Origin: an uncultured Lachnospiraceae bacterium
Lineage (GTDB): Bacteria; Bacillota; Clostridia; Lachnospirales; Lachnospiraceae
Length of the DNA: 37,605 nucleotides
Reading direction: 5' to 3'
Assembly (NCBI GenBank): GCA_947175055.1
Contig: CAMWLJ010000027.1
Location: 1-37,605 of the forward strand
Both the position numbers and the translations under genes were made by a program. Under the pieces are notes generated by a model. The model did not search any database, had not been told where the DNA came from, and was given only the letters and a program-made list of their open reading frames with translations. Below are positions 6,258-14,191 of this stretch, in pieces (position 1 is the stretch's first letter; each line of letters starts with the position of its first letter).

Positions 6258-8660
6258 ATGATTAATCATGAAAAATTGTCAGCAGTCATTGCTGCATATA
6301 AGGAATACTTTCCAGAGCATTGGCAGGATGAAATGTATAAGTGGGAGGCAATCCAGCATTTCCAGAAGCATTGGGATATCAATGCAGAAAATTTCCTGGA
6401 TATGTTTGTGGTGGCAACAGACAAGACCTTTAATCTGCTGGCGAACATGAATAATTATCCGAGAAGCATGATCAAGGCGTTTGCGACTGCGGATGCTGAA
6501 GCTGTCAGGGGTATGTTCATCAATCTATATGATGAATCAAAGAACCTGGCAGAGCGTATTGAGCAGTTCCAGGTATCCTCTGATGAGATGCGCCTGAAAT
6601 ACGATGATGGTACCTGGAGACAGCATTATCAGGGGGAAAATGCTATCACTACATATCTGTGGCTGAGATATCCGGACAAGTATTATATCTACAAATACTC
6701 CGAGATCAGGGCATTTGCAAAGGCTATTGAAAGCGATTTTGTGCCGAAAAAGGGCGGATCGACCTTTAATGTGGAAGGTGGTCTGAAGCTTTACAATGAG
6801 GTCCGAGAGATCATTACGCAGGATGCAGAGATGGATCAGCTGCTGAAAGGTGCGCTGAAGGACAGCTGCTATCCGGATCCGGAAAAGACCACCATGACCA
6901 CCGATGTTGGTTTCTTTGTCAGCAGATTCTATGGTCAGAAGGCTGAGAAGGAAGAGGTGACATGGTTCCCGGCAGATTATTCTCCGAACTTAGCAGTGGA
7001 GGATTGGAAGAAGCTGCTGCAGGATAAGGATATATTTACAGAAGGCAGTCTGCAGATCATGAAGCGATTCCTGGATTACGGCGGGGAGGCAACCTGCAAG
7101 CAGCTATCAGTGAAGTATGGTGAATCAAATAATTTCTATAATTCCGGTTCATCATATTTGGCAAAGAGAATTCATGAGAAAACAGGTTGTCCGCTCCTGG
7201 ATCGTGATAATGAAAACTCCAGATACTGGACGGTGCTTTATCTGGGGCATAGCGCGGATAAGGAAGTAGACGGCAGTTATGTATGGAAGCTTAGAGATGA
7301 GCTGAGAGAGGCTCTCAGCCAGACGGATCTGTCCGCTGTTTCTCTTTATGCTAAGCCTGAAGGGTCAACAGAGGGCAAAGGCGGTAAATATTGGTGGCTG
7401 AATGCGAATCCGAAGATTTGGAGCTTTGCAAACCTGGATATCGGTGATGAACAGACCTATACGCTTTACAATGAGAATGGTAATAAGCGCAGGATTTTCC
7501 AGAACTTCCTGGATGCAAAGGCTGGTGATATGGTTATCGGTTATGAGTCATATCCGGTAAAGCAGATTGTTGCGATTGCGCAGATTGCCAGGGAGAACGA
7601 TGGCGAGAATCTGTATTTCAAGAAGGTTGAAGGTCTGGCGGTTCCTATTGATTATCTGACATTGAAGGATTGCTCAGAACTGGCACATATGGAGTATTTC
7701 GTGAATCCTCAGGGAAGCCTCTTTAAGCTGACCAGGGGAGAGTTTGATTTCATCATGGACATTATCCGCGAGAATAATGGAAGCAGAAGTCAGAAGGATG
7801 CTCCGGATCCGTACACAAAAGAGGAGTTTCTTAAGGAAGTCTACATGACAGAAGAGCGTTATGATACATTGGTTGCGCTTCTGAAGAATAAGAAAAATCT
7901 GATTCTGCAGGGAGCTCCGGGTGTGGGCAAGACTTTTGCGGCCAAGAGACTGGCTTACTCAATGATGGGAGAGATGGATGAATCGAGAATCGAGTTTATT
8001 CAGTTCCACCAGAATTATTCTTACGAAGATTTTATCATGGGATATAAGCCGCAGGAAGAGGGCTTCAAGCTGACGAACGGTATCTTTCATCAGTTCTGTA
8101 TGAATGCCGCAAACCATCCGGATAAGGATTATTTCTTTATCATCGATGAGATCAACCGTGGAAATATGAGCAAGATCTTCGGAGAGCTGCTGATGCTGAT
8201 TGAGAAAGATTACAGAGGAACAAAGGCTACACTGGCCTACAGCGGCACGCCGTTCTCAGTTCCGAAGAATCTGTATATTATCGGTATGATGAACACAGCG
8301 GACCGAAGCCTGGCGATGATTGATTATGCTTTGCGCAGACGTTTCAGCTTCTTTGAGATGGAGCCGGGCTTTAATTCCGATGGTTTTAAGGCTTATCAGG
8401 AATCATTACAGAATGAGACCTTTAATGCCCTGATTGAGCAGGTGATTGATCTTAACAGAGAGATTAAGATAGATGATTCCCTAGGTGAAGGCTTCCGAAT
8501 CGGCCACAGCTATTTCTGCGGTCAGGAAAGCTGCACTGAGGAGTGGATGAAGTCTGTTGTTTATTACGATATTATCCCGATGCTGCAGGAATACTGGTTT
8601 GATGATAAGCAGAAGGTGCAGCGCTGGGAAAACAATCTGAGTGGTGTGTTCAATGATTAA
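6258..8660 (+). CDS. mcrB: McrB-like GTPase subunit of a type IV (modification-dependent) restriction enzyme, EVE-domain type
   Basis: 800 residues from ATG 6258, with AAGGAGG (6243-6249) 8 nt upstream; the ATG at 6222 has no comparable site. The first 370 residues are a recognition region of unknown fold. A segment at about 378-490 begins KYWWLNANPKIWSF and contains GDMVIGYES, matching EVE/PUA-like domains that flip and read modified cytosine in other McrB proteins. The AAA+ motor follows: Walker A GAPGVGKT near 552, Walker B FIIDEINRGNMSKIFGE near 635, and the McrB signature MNTADRS with ALRRRF. The protein should form a GTP-driven ring that recruits McrC. It overlaps mcrC by 8 nt, so the pair is translationally coupled. 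Confidence 0.93.
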   Translation: MINHEKLSAVIAAYKEYFPEHWQDEMYKWEAIQHFQKHWDINAENFLDMFVVATDKTFNLLANMNNYPRSMIKAFATADAEAVRGMFINLYDESKNLAERIEQFQVSSDEMRLKYDDGTWRQHYQGENAITTYLWLRYPDKYYIYKYSEIRAFAKAIESDFVPKKGGSTFNVEGGLKLYNEVREIITQDAEMDQLLKGALKDSCYPDPEKTTMTTDVGFFVSRFYGQKAEKEEVTWFPADYSPNLAVEDWKKLLQDKDIFTEGSLQIMKRFLDYGGEATCKQLSVKYGESNNFYNSGSSYLAKRIHEKTGCPLLDRDNENSRYWTVLYLGHSADKEVDGSYVWKLRDELREALSQTDLSAVSLYAKPEGSTEGKGGKYWWLNANPKIWSFANLDIGDEQTYTLYNENGNKRRIFQNFLDAKAGDMVIGYESYPVKQIVAIAQIARENDGENLYFKKVEGLAVPIDYLTLKDCSELAHMEYFVNPQGSLFKLTRGEFDFIMDIIRENNGSRSQKDAPDPYTKEEFLKEVYMTEERYDTLVALLKNKKNLILQGAPGVGKTFAAKRLAYSMMGEMDESRIEFIQFHQNYSYEDFIMGYKPQEEGFKLTNGIFHQFCMNAANHPDKDYFFIIDEINRGNMSKIFGELLMLIEKDYRGTKATLAYSGTPFSVPKNLYIIGMMNTADRSLAMIDYALRRRFSFFEMEPGFNSDGFKAYQESLQNETFNALIEQVIDLNREIKIDDSLGEGFRIGHSYFCGQESCTEEWMKSVVYYDIIPMLQEYWFDDKQKVQRWENNLSGVFND

Positions 8661-9717
8661 TGATAAGGGTATTTTTATAAAAAATATCTATTACATGCTG
8701 GCTTATGCATTTCAGGTGCTCAGGCAGAAGAGTTATGAAGACATCGCTTCAGAAGAATTCGATGATGTGCAGAATCTGTTTGCCGCCATTCTTTCCAGAG
8801 GCATTGCGCAGCAGTTAAAGCAGGGGCTTCATCGGGAGTATATTACCAGGAATGAGGATCTGCCAGTGATGCGCGGCAAGCTGGATATTCATGGAACCAT
8901 CAAGAATCAGATCCAGCGGAAGAAGATTCTGTCGTGTGAATATGATGAGCTGTCTGCAGACAATATCTTTAATCAGATTTTGAAGACGACGGTGAACATT
9001 CTGGTCAGAGATTCTTCTGTGAAGGCAGAGCACAAGGCTGATCTGAAGAAGGTGATTCTGTTCTTTGATGAGGTTAGCGTTATTGATCCATTCGGGATCC
9101 GGTGGGATATGCTCGGGTACCAACGGAATAATAAGAATTATGAGATGCTCATGAATATCTGTTATTTCGTGTTGGACGGCATGCTTCAGACGACAGAAAA
9201 GGGCAATTACAGGATGGTGCAGTTCTCGGATGAGCACATGCACCGGCTGTATGAAAAGTTTGTCCTTGAGTATTTCAAGAAACATCATTCTTACCTGACT
9301 GAGGCCAGGGCTGCGCAGGTGAAATGGGATTTGGCTCCGAATACGGAGGAGAGCATGATTCGCTTCCTGCCGATTATGCAGACGGATATCTTCCTGAGAT
9401 TGAATGAGAAGGCGTTGATAATAGATACGAAATATTATGGCAAGACAATGCAGATGCAGTATGACAAGGCCACGTTGCATTCCGGCAATGTCTATCAGAT
9501 TTTTACGTATGTGAAGAACCAGGATGCGGCCAGCACCGGTAATGTGTCGGGTATGCTCCTGTATGCAAAGACGGATGAGGTAATCACACCGGACTGTAGC
9601 TTTGTGATGGGCGGGAACCGGATCAGCGTGAAGACGCTGGATCTGAATAAGGCGTTTTCGCTGATTGCGGCGCAGCTGGATAAGATTGCGGAAGATCATT
9701 TTGGGAAAAGGGTATAG
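8653..9717 (+). CDS. mcrC: McrC-like nuclease subunit
   Basis: 354 residues. ATG 8653 lies within the last codons of mcrB (8-nt overlap). The N-terminal half (KNIYYMLAYAF, later LSADNIFNQILKTT) is the McrC stalk that contacts the McrB ring. The C-terminal half has the PD-(D/E)xK core: LPIMQTDIFL and, about 12 residues on, ALIIDTKYYGK, giving D and DxK catalytic residues. These cut DNA when McrB translocates. The length agrees with the family and no residue appears missing. It ends 5 nt before a small acidic ORF. Confidence 0.93.
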   Translation: MINDKGIFIKNIYYMLAYAFQVLRQKSYEDIASEEFDDVQNLFAAILSRGIAQQLKQGLHREYITRNEDLPVMRGKLDIHGTIKNQIQRKKILSCEYDELSADNIFNQILKTTVNILVRDSSVKAEHKADLKKVILFFDEVSVIDPFGIRWDMLGYQRNNKNYEMLMNICYFVLDGMLQTTEKGNYRMVQFSDEHMHRLYEKFVLEYFKKHHSYLTEARAAQVKWDLAPNTEESMIRFLPIMQTDIFLRLNEKALIIDTKYYGKTMQMQYDKATLHSGNVYQIFTYVKNQDAASTGNVSGMLLYAKTDEVITPDCSFVMGGNRISVKTLDLNKAFSLIAAQLDKIAEDHFGKRV

Positions 9718-9722
9718 TTAAA

Positions 9723-9920
9723 ATGGATGAGGCATTAGATAAGCTTAAACTGATCGAGGATGAGTTCGATCTGGAAAATCTTGCAGATTTTTCTGCAGGA
9801 GAAATTGCTGTGTCTAATATTCTTGAAAATGCATCATCCGAAGGCGTGGCTACACAGTTAGGAAGCCAGACAAACAGCCTTCAATTTGCTATAGATAATT
9901 ATGCTCAGGCGTTAAACTAG
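9723..9920 (+). CDS. Possible small acidic protein at the operon end
   Basis: 65 residues (MDEALDKLKLIEDEFDLENL to DNYAQALN), beginning 5 nt after mcrC. The upstream sequence offers only a weak GGG/AAAGGG ribosome binding site. It is acidic and probably helical, with no recognisable domain or membrane segment. Position and plausible amino acid composition suggest it may be translated with McrBC, perhaps as an accessory or inhibitory subunit, but this is weakly supported. The 75 bp after it hold no clear terminator. Confidence 0.4.
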   Translation: MDEALDKLKLIEDEFDLENLADFSAGEIAVSNILENASSEGVATQLGSQTNSLQFAIDNYAQALN

Positions 9921-9995
9921 TTAGCTATTGTGAAATCTACTGGATTGCCGGTAAGAACTCCAACAGCACGGTATAAGGGTTTGGCAAAATGTATA

Positions 9996-10961
9996 TCATA
10001 TTAATTTTGTTAAGTTCGTCCAATTTGCATCATAACCCATTATGGACATGATATCTGTGGCTGAAATGGTATGTAGCTGTTTTTGAAGTTTGCCAAAAGC
10101 AGTTCTCATAGATGAGATAAAATCATTTAAGTCAGATTTGCTTAGTAATAGCGCGAACATTATAGCTATGGCATATGCATCGTTAGTTCCATAAGTATAG
10201 GAGCCGTCTACGGCACGTACAATTCCTAAAACGGAGAAATTCTTGATACTTTTTGTATGAATTCTTTCTTTGAATTTAATATCAAAGAATCGTTCATCAT
10301 GAGCACATTTATTACGGGCAAGTGCAAGCATATGCATAAATTTGGCGAGTTCATCGGGATGTAGATTAAATTGTTTAGCAACGGTTGTTTTATCTGCAGA
10401 CTTCATGTTTTTGTAGAAATGTTCAATTTTACCAAAGGTAAGTACGTTGACAAGGACCCACAGAGGAATGTATCCATGTTCAGTCATGTAATGGGTTACT
10501 ACTTGATGATGTTTACTCATTTGGCGAGCAATTTCCTGTTGGATATCTCCTATAAGCTTAATTGAGGAAGATATATTTCGCTCAGTGGAGTTATTAAAAT
10601 TCTCTATTTTGAGATAGTTATCATGACCATATTTAACTGAAAATTCATGGGCAATTACCGTTTTAAAAGCGTTTTCTAGTTTAAGAAGGTATTTCAAATA
10701 TATGTTCCGAAGCTCTCTATCAAAGTTATACAAAGCATAAACTTCGGCAAATGTAGTGCCCTTTTTATAAACTTCATCTGCGGTAGCAGTAGCTTTAGAA
10801 GCAAGAAACAATTCCTTATATCCGTTGATGACATTGTAATAGTTTTCGCGTTCAAGTATGCGCATTACACGTGAACCCTGGGATCCAGTTTTGATCATCA
10901 TGCCTCTTGAACGCAGGATATTTAGTTGTTGCCGATACGATCTGTATGATTTATCTGCCAT
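9996..10961 (-). CDS. Abi_2 family abortive-infection protein (AbiD/AbiF-like, HEPN superfamily)
   Basis: 321 residues from the ATG complementary to 10959-10961, with AGGAGG 4 nt upstream; an extension to 11021 would run through the leader hairpin. The N-terminus (YRQQLNILRSRGM, then ILERENYYNVINGYKELF) and middle (LYNFDRELRNIYLKYLLKLE) are typical of Abi_2 (PF07751). The motif RNKCAHDERFF near 215-225 supplies the R-N-x3-H signature of HEPN ribonucleases. The protein is therefore predicted to be an RNA-cleaving toxin that stops growth on phage infection. It is transcribed alone, opposite to the McrBC operon, from its own promoter with a hairpin in the leader. Target and trigger cannot be read from the sequence. 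Confidence 0.9.
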   Translation of the reverse strand: MADKSYRSYRQQLNILRSRGMMIKTGSQGSRVMRILERENYYNVINGYKELFLASKATATADEVYKKGTTFAEVYALYNFDRELRNIYLKYLLKLENAFKTVIAHEFSVKYGHDNYLKIENFNNSTERNISSSIKLIGDIQQEIARQMSKHHQVVTHYMTEHGYIPLWVLVNVLTFGKIEHFYKNMKSADKTTVAKQFNLHPDELAKFMHMLALARNKCAHDERFFDIKFKERIHTKSIKNFSVLGIVRAVDGSYTYGTNDAYAIAIMFALLLSKSDLNDFISSMRTAFGKLQKQLHTISATDIMSIMGYDANWTNLTKLI

Positions 10962-10975
10962 GGTACCTCCTGTGT

Positions 10976-11009
10976 ATAAAAAGCCCCCGGGCCCGAAGGA
11001 CACCGGAGG
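10976..11009 (-). terminator. Terminator-like hairpin in the leader of the Abi gene
   Basis: On the minus strand CCTCCGG (11009-11003) pairs with CCGGGGG (10990-10984), six Watson-Crick pairs and one G-U, and is followed by CTTTTTAT. It lies about 20 nt after the expected transcript start and 15 nt before the ribosome binding site. A stem of this strength with a T-tract would stop most transcripts before the gene. Confidence 0.6.
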
Positions 11010-11035
11010 ACAAACTGGCAATCTCTTGTATAAGT

Positions 11036-11063
11036 ATTATACCACACATGGGCAAAATGTCAA
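11036..11063 (-). promoter_or_regulatory. Sigma-70 promoter for the Abi gene
   Basis: On the minus strand TTGACA (11063-11058) and TATAAT (11041-11036), both perfect, are separated by 16 nt. The predicted start is near 11030, giving a leader of about 70 nt that contains the terminator-like hairpin. Confidence 0.85.
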
Positions 11064-11189
11064 TGACATGCTGATTTGGTGCGGATAAATACTGAACAAG
11101 TATATACCATATTATAGTTTATTGCAAGTAAAAAGAGATTATGAATGAGAATTTCCCCCAATTTTCCCAATTTCTTCAAAGTTACGATT

Positions 11190-12719
11190 TTAGTCTGCGA
11201 CTACCTTGTATTCATGCGGATAATAATTTTGTAGTTCTTCTATAGCGGTTTCTTTTCCCGCATACGTCTTAAACCAGTTTTCATAGTTTGGGTTATTCCA
11301 AACAGTGCCATCTTCAAAATCAACTTGTTTCAAGCAAAGCAAAGAGTAGGCAACCTGATTGGCTTCGCCGTTGCCAACTTTCGGAAGGTCTTTCATTATC
11401 TCACCGTCATAAAGAGACCAGCCGCCGCGGTATTCCTCTGTTTGACCGGATGAAATTTTCGTCTTTGTCCGAACGATATTTTCAAAGCTGCTTTCCGCAT
11501 TGCTGTCAAGGAAATTCCAATGTAGCTTTAGTGGGGAACCACTTTCGTTATATGCCAACATACAATACTGGGTTTCTATGATCGTATTATCGGTATTGTT
11601 TGTAAGTATATCGTGGATATAAGGTGCTCCGTCTTCGTAGTGGAGGATATTAGCGGTTTCATGGATAATAGTCATGGCTTTTTTATCTGCAGCAGGACCA
11701 TTTGTGCTCGTGTCCAGGGCGTTGACCGCAGGTGCATCGCCAGTTTTATTGTCAGCTGCAACTATTGCAGAGGTAGCGAACAAACTGACAGTGACCAATA
11801 TGACAAGACCAGCCGATAAAAGAGTAGCGGTAGTCGTTCGTTTTGTGCGCATAATAGCGGTGATCCTTTCTTCGACAGCATTTTTGTTGAAATGATTACA
11901 AAGTGTTGACAGCCCGCTTTTCTTTGCTTCCATACTGATGAGCATTAGCGAATAGACAGATTTTGCTTTATCACCGGATCGTCTTATAACACTTTCGTCA
12001 CAGGCCAGTTCAATATCACGATTGAATAGAATGTACATTGTCCAGACAAAAGGATTGAACCAATGAATACAAAGGGCATATGTAGCGATCAGTTTTGTAA
12101 CGGTATCATAACGGCAAATATGAACATATTCATGTGAGAGAATATATCGTAGCTGTTCTATATTCTTCCAGTCCGTTTCCTTTGGCATTAATATAACAGG
12201 TTTTAAAATACCGTATGTTAACGGGGTGGAAATTCTAGCTGATTGCCTGATCGAAATTCGTCTTTTATGCGGGTGCTCTTTTATCCATTGTTCTATATAG
12301 GGGTTATTGACTGGTAAAGCCGTCCGAAACTCAATCCTGCAACGAAGATATGATATCGTGAAAAAGGCGGTAAAAAGGATTGCTCCGACACACCAGACAA
12401 CAGGCCAGATGGAACTAGGCGTAATAGTTGTTGTCAGACGTTCCGTGTCTTGCATCATGGCAAAATGCTCTCGTGACAGGGCAGAAGCAATTGTGTCCGT
12501 TTTTGCTCCGGAAAGTGCGGGCGTGGATATGCGGTTGTCAATGATCGTATATATACTAAACGCAGATGGAATAGTAAATGGGATGATCAGTCTTAAGAGC
12601 ACCATTTCCCATAATATAACAAACGTTTTTTTAGGCAGACTATTTATTGCTATCGTCCGGATCATCATGACCGCAATAATAAAAACAGCCCCTGAAAAAC
12701 TCATTTCCAGTAAAGTCAT
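11190..12719 (-). CDS. BlaR1/MecR1-like membrane metalloprotease (M56) with a non-penicillin-binding sensor domain
   Basis: 509 residues from the ATG at 12719, preceded by GAAAGGA. N-terminal membrane helices are followed by the M56 zinc site HEYVH at about 196-200 and a downstream zinc-ligand ELACDESV, then RITAIM and a membrane helix (LLSAGLVILVTVSLFATSA) near 300-320. The outer C-terminal 190 residues lack the SxxK and SxN motifs of beta-lactam sensors; instead they contain repeats of the type YIHDILTNNTDNTI and NYYPHEYKVVAD. The protease should cleave or release the BlaI-like repressor encoded just upstream when an unknown external signal is sensed. The last function is known for BlaR1/MecR1; the ligand here is unknown. 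Confidence 0.9.
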   Translation of the reverse strand: MTLLEMSFSGAVFIIAVMMIRTIAINSLPKKTFVILWEMVLLRLIIPFTIPSAFSIYTIIDNRISTPALSGAKTDTIASALSREHFAMMQDTERLTTTITPSSIWPVVWCVGAILFTAFFTISYLRCRIEFRTALPVNNPYIEQWIKEHPHKRRISIRQSARISTPLTYGILKPVILMPKETDWKNIEQLRYILSHEYVHICRYDTVTKLIATYALCIHWFNPFVWTMYILFNRDIELACDESVIRRSGDKAKSVYSLMLISMEAKKSGLSTLCNHFNKNAVEERITAIMRTKRTTTATLLSAGLVILVTVSLFATSAIVAADNKTGDAPAVNALDTSTNGPAADKKAMTIIHETANILHYEDGAPYIHDILTNNTDNTIIETQYCMLAYNESGSPLKLHWNFLDSNAESSFENIVRTKTKISSGQTEEYRGGWSLYDGEIMKDLPKVGNGEANQVAYSLLCLKQVDFEDGTVWNNPNYENWFKTYAGKETAIEELQNYYPHEYKVVAD

Positions 12720-12751
12720 ATGGATTTTCCTTTCTCCCAATTTCTTTTGGG

Positions 12752-13129
12752 TTAGTCATCGCATTTCAAATCTGCAACAATTTGTTTCAGTCTTTCAATC
12801 TCTTCCGCAGAAAGCTTTGTCCTGCTCAGCAGAGCGGCGAACAGTTTATCCGCAGAACCATCATAGATCTTGTTGATCAGTGCGTTCGTTTCGGCTTCCT
12901 GCACGTCTTCTTTGGGAATAAGCGCATGACACATGAAATTAGGTTCAGAACGTTCAATAGCCTTCTTCTTTATACAACGTTTAATGAGCGTATAAGTAGT
13001 GTTTTTATTCCAGCCCAATTCTTTCGTAAGAATATCTGCAACATGTTTTGCCTGTACATCGCCCTCTTTCCAAAGAATATCCATGACTTTTAATTCAGAG
13101 TCGAAAAGCTTTACGGTCTTTTTATCCAT
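12752..13129 (-). CDS. BlaI/MecI/CopY-family transcriptional repressor
   Basis: 125 residues beginning MDKKTVKLFDSELKVMDILW. The winged helix (VQAKHVADILTKELGWNKNT followed by TYTLIKRCIKKKAIER) is the standard BlaI fold and the C-terminal helices (FAALLSRTKLSAEEIERLKQ) dimerise. Members bind a dyad over their own promoter and are inactivated by the partner BlaR1-like protease, here encoded 32 nt downstream in the same operon. ATG 13129 has AAAGGAG upstream at 11 nt. The operator is visible at 13152-13192. Confidence 0.93.
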   Translation of the reverse strand: MDKKTVKLFDSELKVMDILWKEGDVQAKHVADILTKELGWNKNTTYTLIKRCIKKKAIERSEPNFMCHALIPKEDVQEAETNALINKIYDGSADKLFAALLSRTKLSAEEIERLKQIVADLKCDD

Positions 13130-13151
13130 GTAATAGGCGCTCCTTTCGTAT

Positions 13152-13205
13152 AAGACTGCAGTAGTCCTTTGTACATATACTACTACAGTCTTACAAAAAT
13201 GTCAA
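13152..13205 (-). promoter_or_regulatory. Promoter with overlapping inverted-repeat operator of the BlaI/BlaR1-like operon
   Basis: On the minus strand TTGACA (13205-13200) and TAGTAT (13182-13177) are 17 nt apart. Two arms, AAGACTGCAGTAGT (13152-13165) and ACTACTACAGTCTT (13179-13192), form an inverted repeat with one mismatch that covers the -10 box and the transcript start. This is the expected position for BlaI-type autorepression. Confidence 0.85.
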
Positions 13206-13276
13206 TAGACAAAGGTGAGTCTTATGAGACAAAGAGCGAGAGGGATGTGAACAGGACGTGAACAGCAAAAGAAGTC

Positions 13277-13305
13277 TGTAAAATCCGGGAACATTTTGCT
13301 ATAAT
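13277..13305 (+). promoter_or_regulatory. Probable promoter of the type III restriction unit
   Basis: A perfect TATAAT (13300-13305) lies 57 nt before the first gene. The hexamer 17 nt upstream (TGTAAA, 13277-13282) matches the -35 consensus poorly, so this promoter may be weak or need an activator. Confidence 0.45.
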
Positions 13306-13361
13306 GTATTAAGATGTCAGACTTGGGGAAGAAGTGAAGAGCGTTATGCGGAGGTAGACTT

Positions 13362-14144
13362 ATGTCAGATGTTTATTATACAGGGAATGGAATATATGAT
13401 TACCTTACCAATAGTGCAAACAAGGATGATTTCTTCTGGACAAGCGGTCACTTATGGCTGCTGGTGTATGGGGATGATCTTGGGCCTAAAGTGCTGACAG
13501 TTGCCTCCGAAAACAGGCTCGATGCCAACACAACGGCTGAAGAAAGGGCGGCAGCGCACGTGGCCTGTCAGATCACACAGGGGACAAACATCCCTGTTAA
13601 TTTTGTCCGTTTTGGTCCTGATAAGCATGTAGAAACGGTCCGGTATTGTGAACCCGGCATGAAATGTATACCGGAGATCACTTCGGAAGAACTGAAGAAT
13701 AGATTTGCACGGTACGGACTGAAAATGAATGATATAATGACGCATAAGTCTATCAATGACAGAAGTTCAAGCCCATTTCATGACTGGCAAAGAAAGAACA
13801 TGGGAGATTCTGTCGTAGTTGCCGATATCGATCTGGTAAGGTACAGGAACAGCGTGCCGGTTGAGATCATTGAGTTAAAACGGTCTTATATAGAGCTGGA
13901 AAGATGGGAGCCGTATCGGCAGGACTATAAGAATTTTATTCTGCTCTCAAAATTGTCTCACGCGAGGGGACTTCAATTTTACATAGTATATAACAAGCGG
14001 GTCAAGACGCCGTTCTTTGATGATGTTTCAAGACTAAAGATCTTTGAATTCGATGACCGGTTGCAGCAACCTTGCCGAATGGCAGGTTACAGGACGATAG
14101 GACAGTTTGCAGAGAGCACGGCAGGGGAGCGGAGCAGAATCTGA
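13362..14144 (+). CDS. Predicted PD-(D/E)xK-like protein preceding the type III restriction genes
   Basis: 260 residues; ATG 13362 follows GGAGG at 7 nt. The N-terminal half begins MSDVYYTGNGIYDYLTNSAN and has no clear homologue I can name. The C-terminal half reads SVVVADIDLVRYRNSVPVEI followed by IELKRSYIELERW, giving a D-x-D and, about 14 residues on, E-x-K; with the flanking helix this fits the restriction-endonuclease-like fold. It lies upstream of mod in the same direction, and its last 14 nt fall inside a dispersed hairpin element. It may be a third nuclease subunit of the RM unit or an independent defence gene. Catalysis is inferred from motif spacing only. Confidence 0.8.
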   Translation: MSDVYYTGNGIYDYLTNSANKDDFFWTSGHLWLLVYGDDLGPKVLTVASENRLDANTTAEERAAAHVACQITQGTNIPVNFVRFGPDKHVETVRYCEPGMKCIPEITSEELKNRFARYGLKMNDIMTHKSINDRSSSPFHDWQRKNMGDSVVVADIDLVRYRNSVPVEIIELKRSYIELERWEPYRQDYKNFILLSKLSHARGLQFYIVYNKRVKTPFFDDVSRLKIFEFDDRLQQPCRMAGYRTIGQFAESTAGERSRI

Positions 14145-14191
14145 AATTCTGCTCGCGTCCTCAGCGCAAAGCGCTTCAGAATGGAAGAAAA
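14131..14191 (+). repeat. Dispersed hairpin element, copy 1 (5'-shortened)
   Basis: Contains GAGCAGAAT/ATTCTGCTC (9-bp stem, loop CTGAA, 14132-14154) and AGCGC/GCGCT (loop AAA, 14163-14175), then CAGAATGGAAG, which serves as ribosome binding site for mod at 14192. It is about 95% identical to copy 2 (26327-26386) across this part and lacks the first hairpin present in copies 2 and 3. It overlaps the stop codon of the upstream gene. Confidence 0.85.

Noticed and set aside
11712..11760. KTG triplet in the BlaR1-like protein as a penicillin-binding motif
   Set aside because: It lies directly after the membrane helix and the companion SxxK and SxN motifs are missing.
14072..14191. N-terminal extension of Mod back to 14072
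   Set aside because: It would overlap the upstream gene and the repeat element, and the translated extension looks random; ATG 14192 matches the family start.
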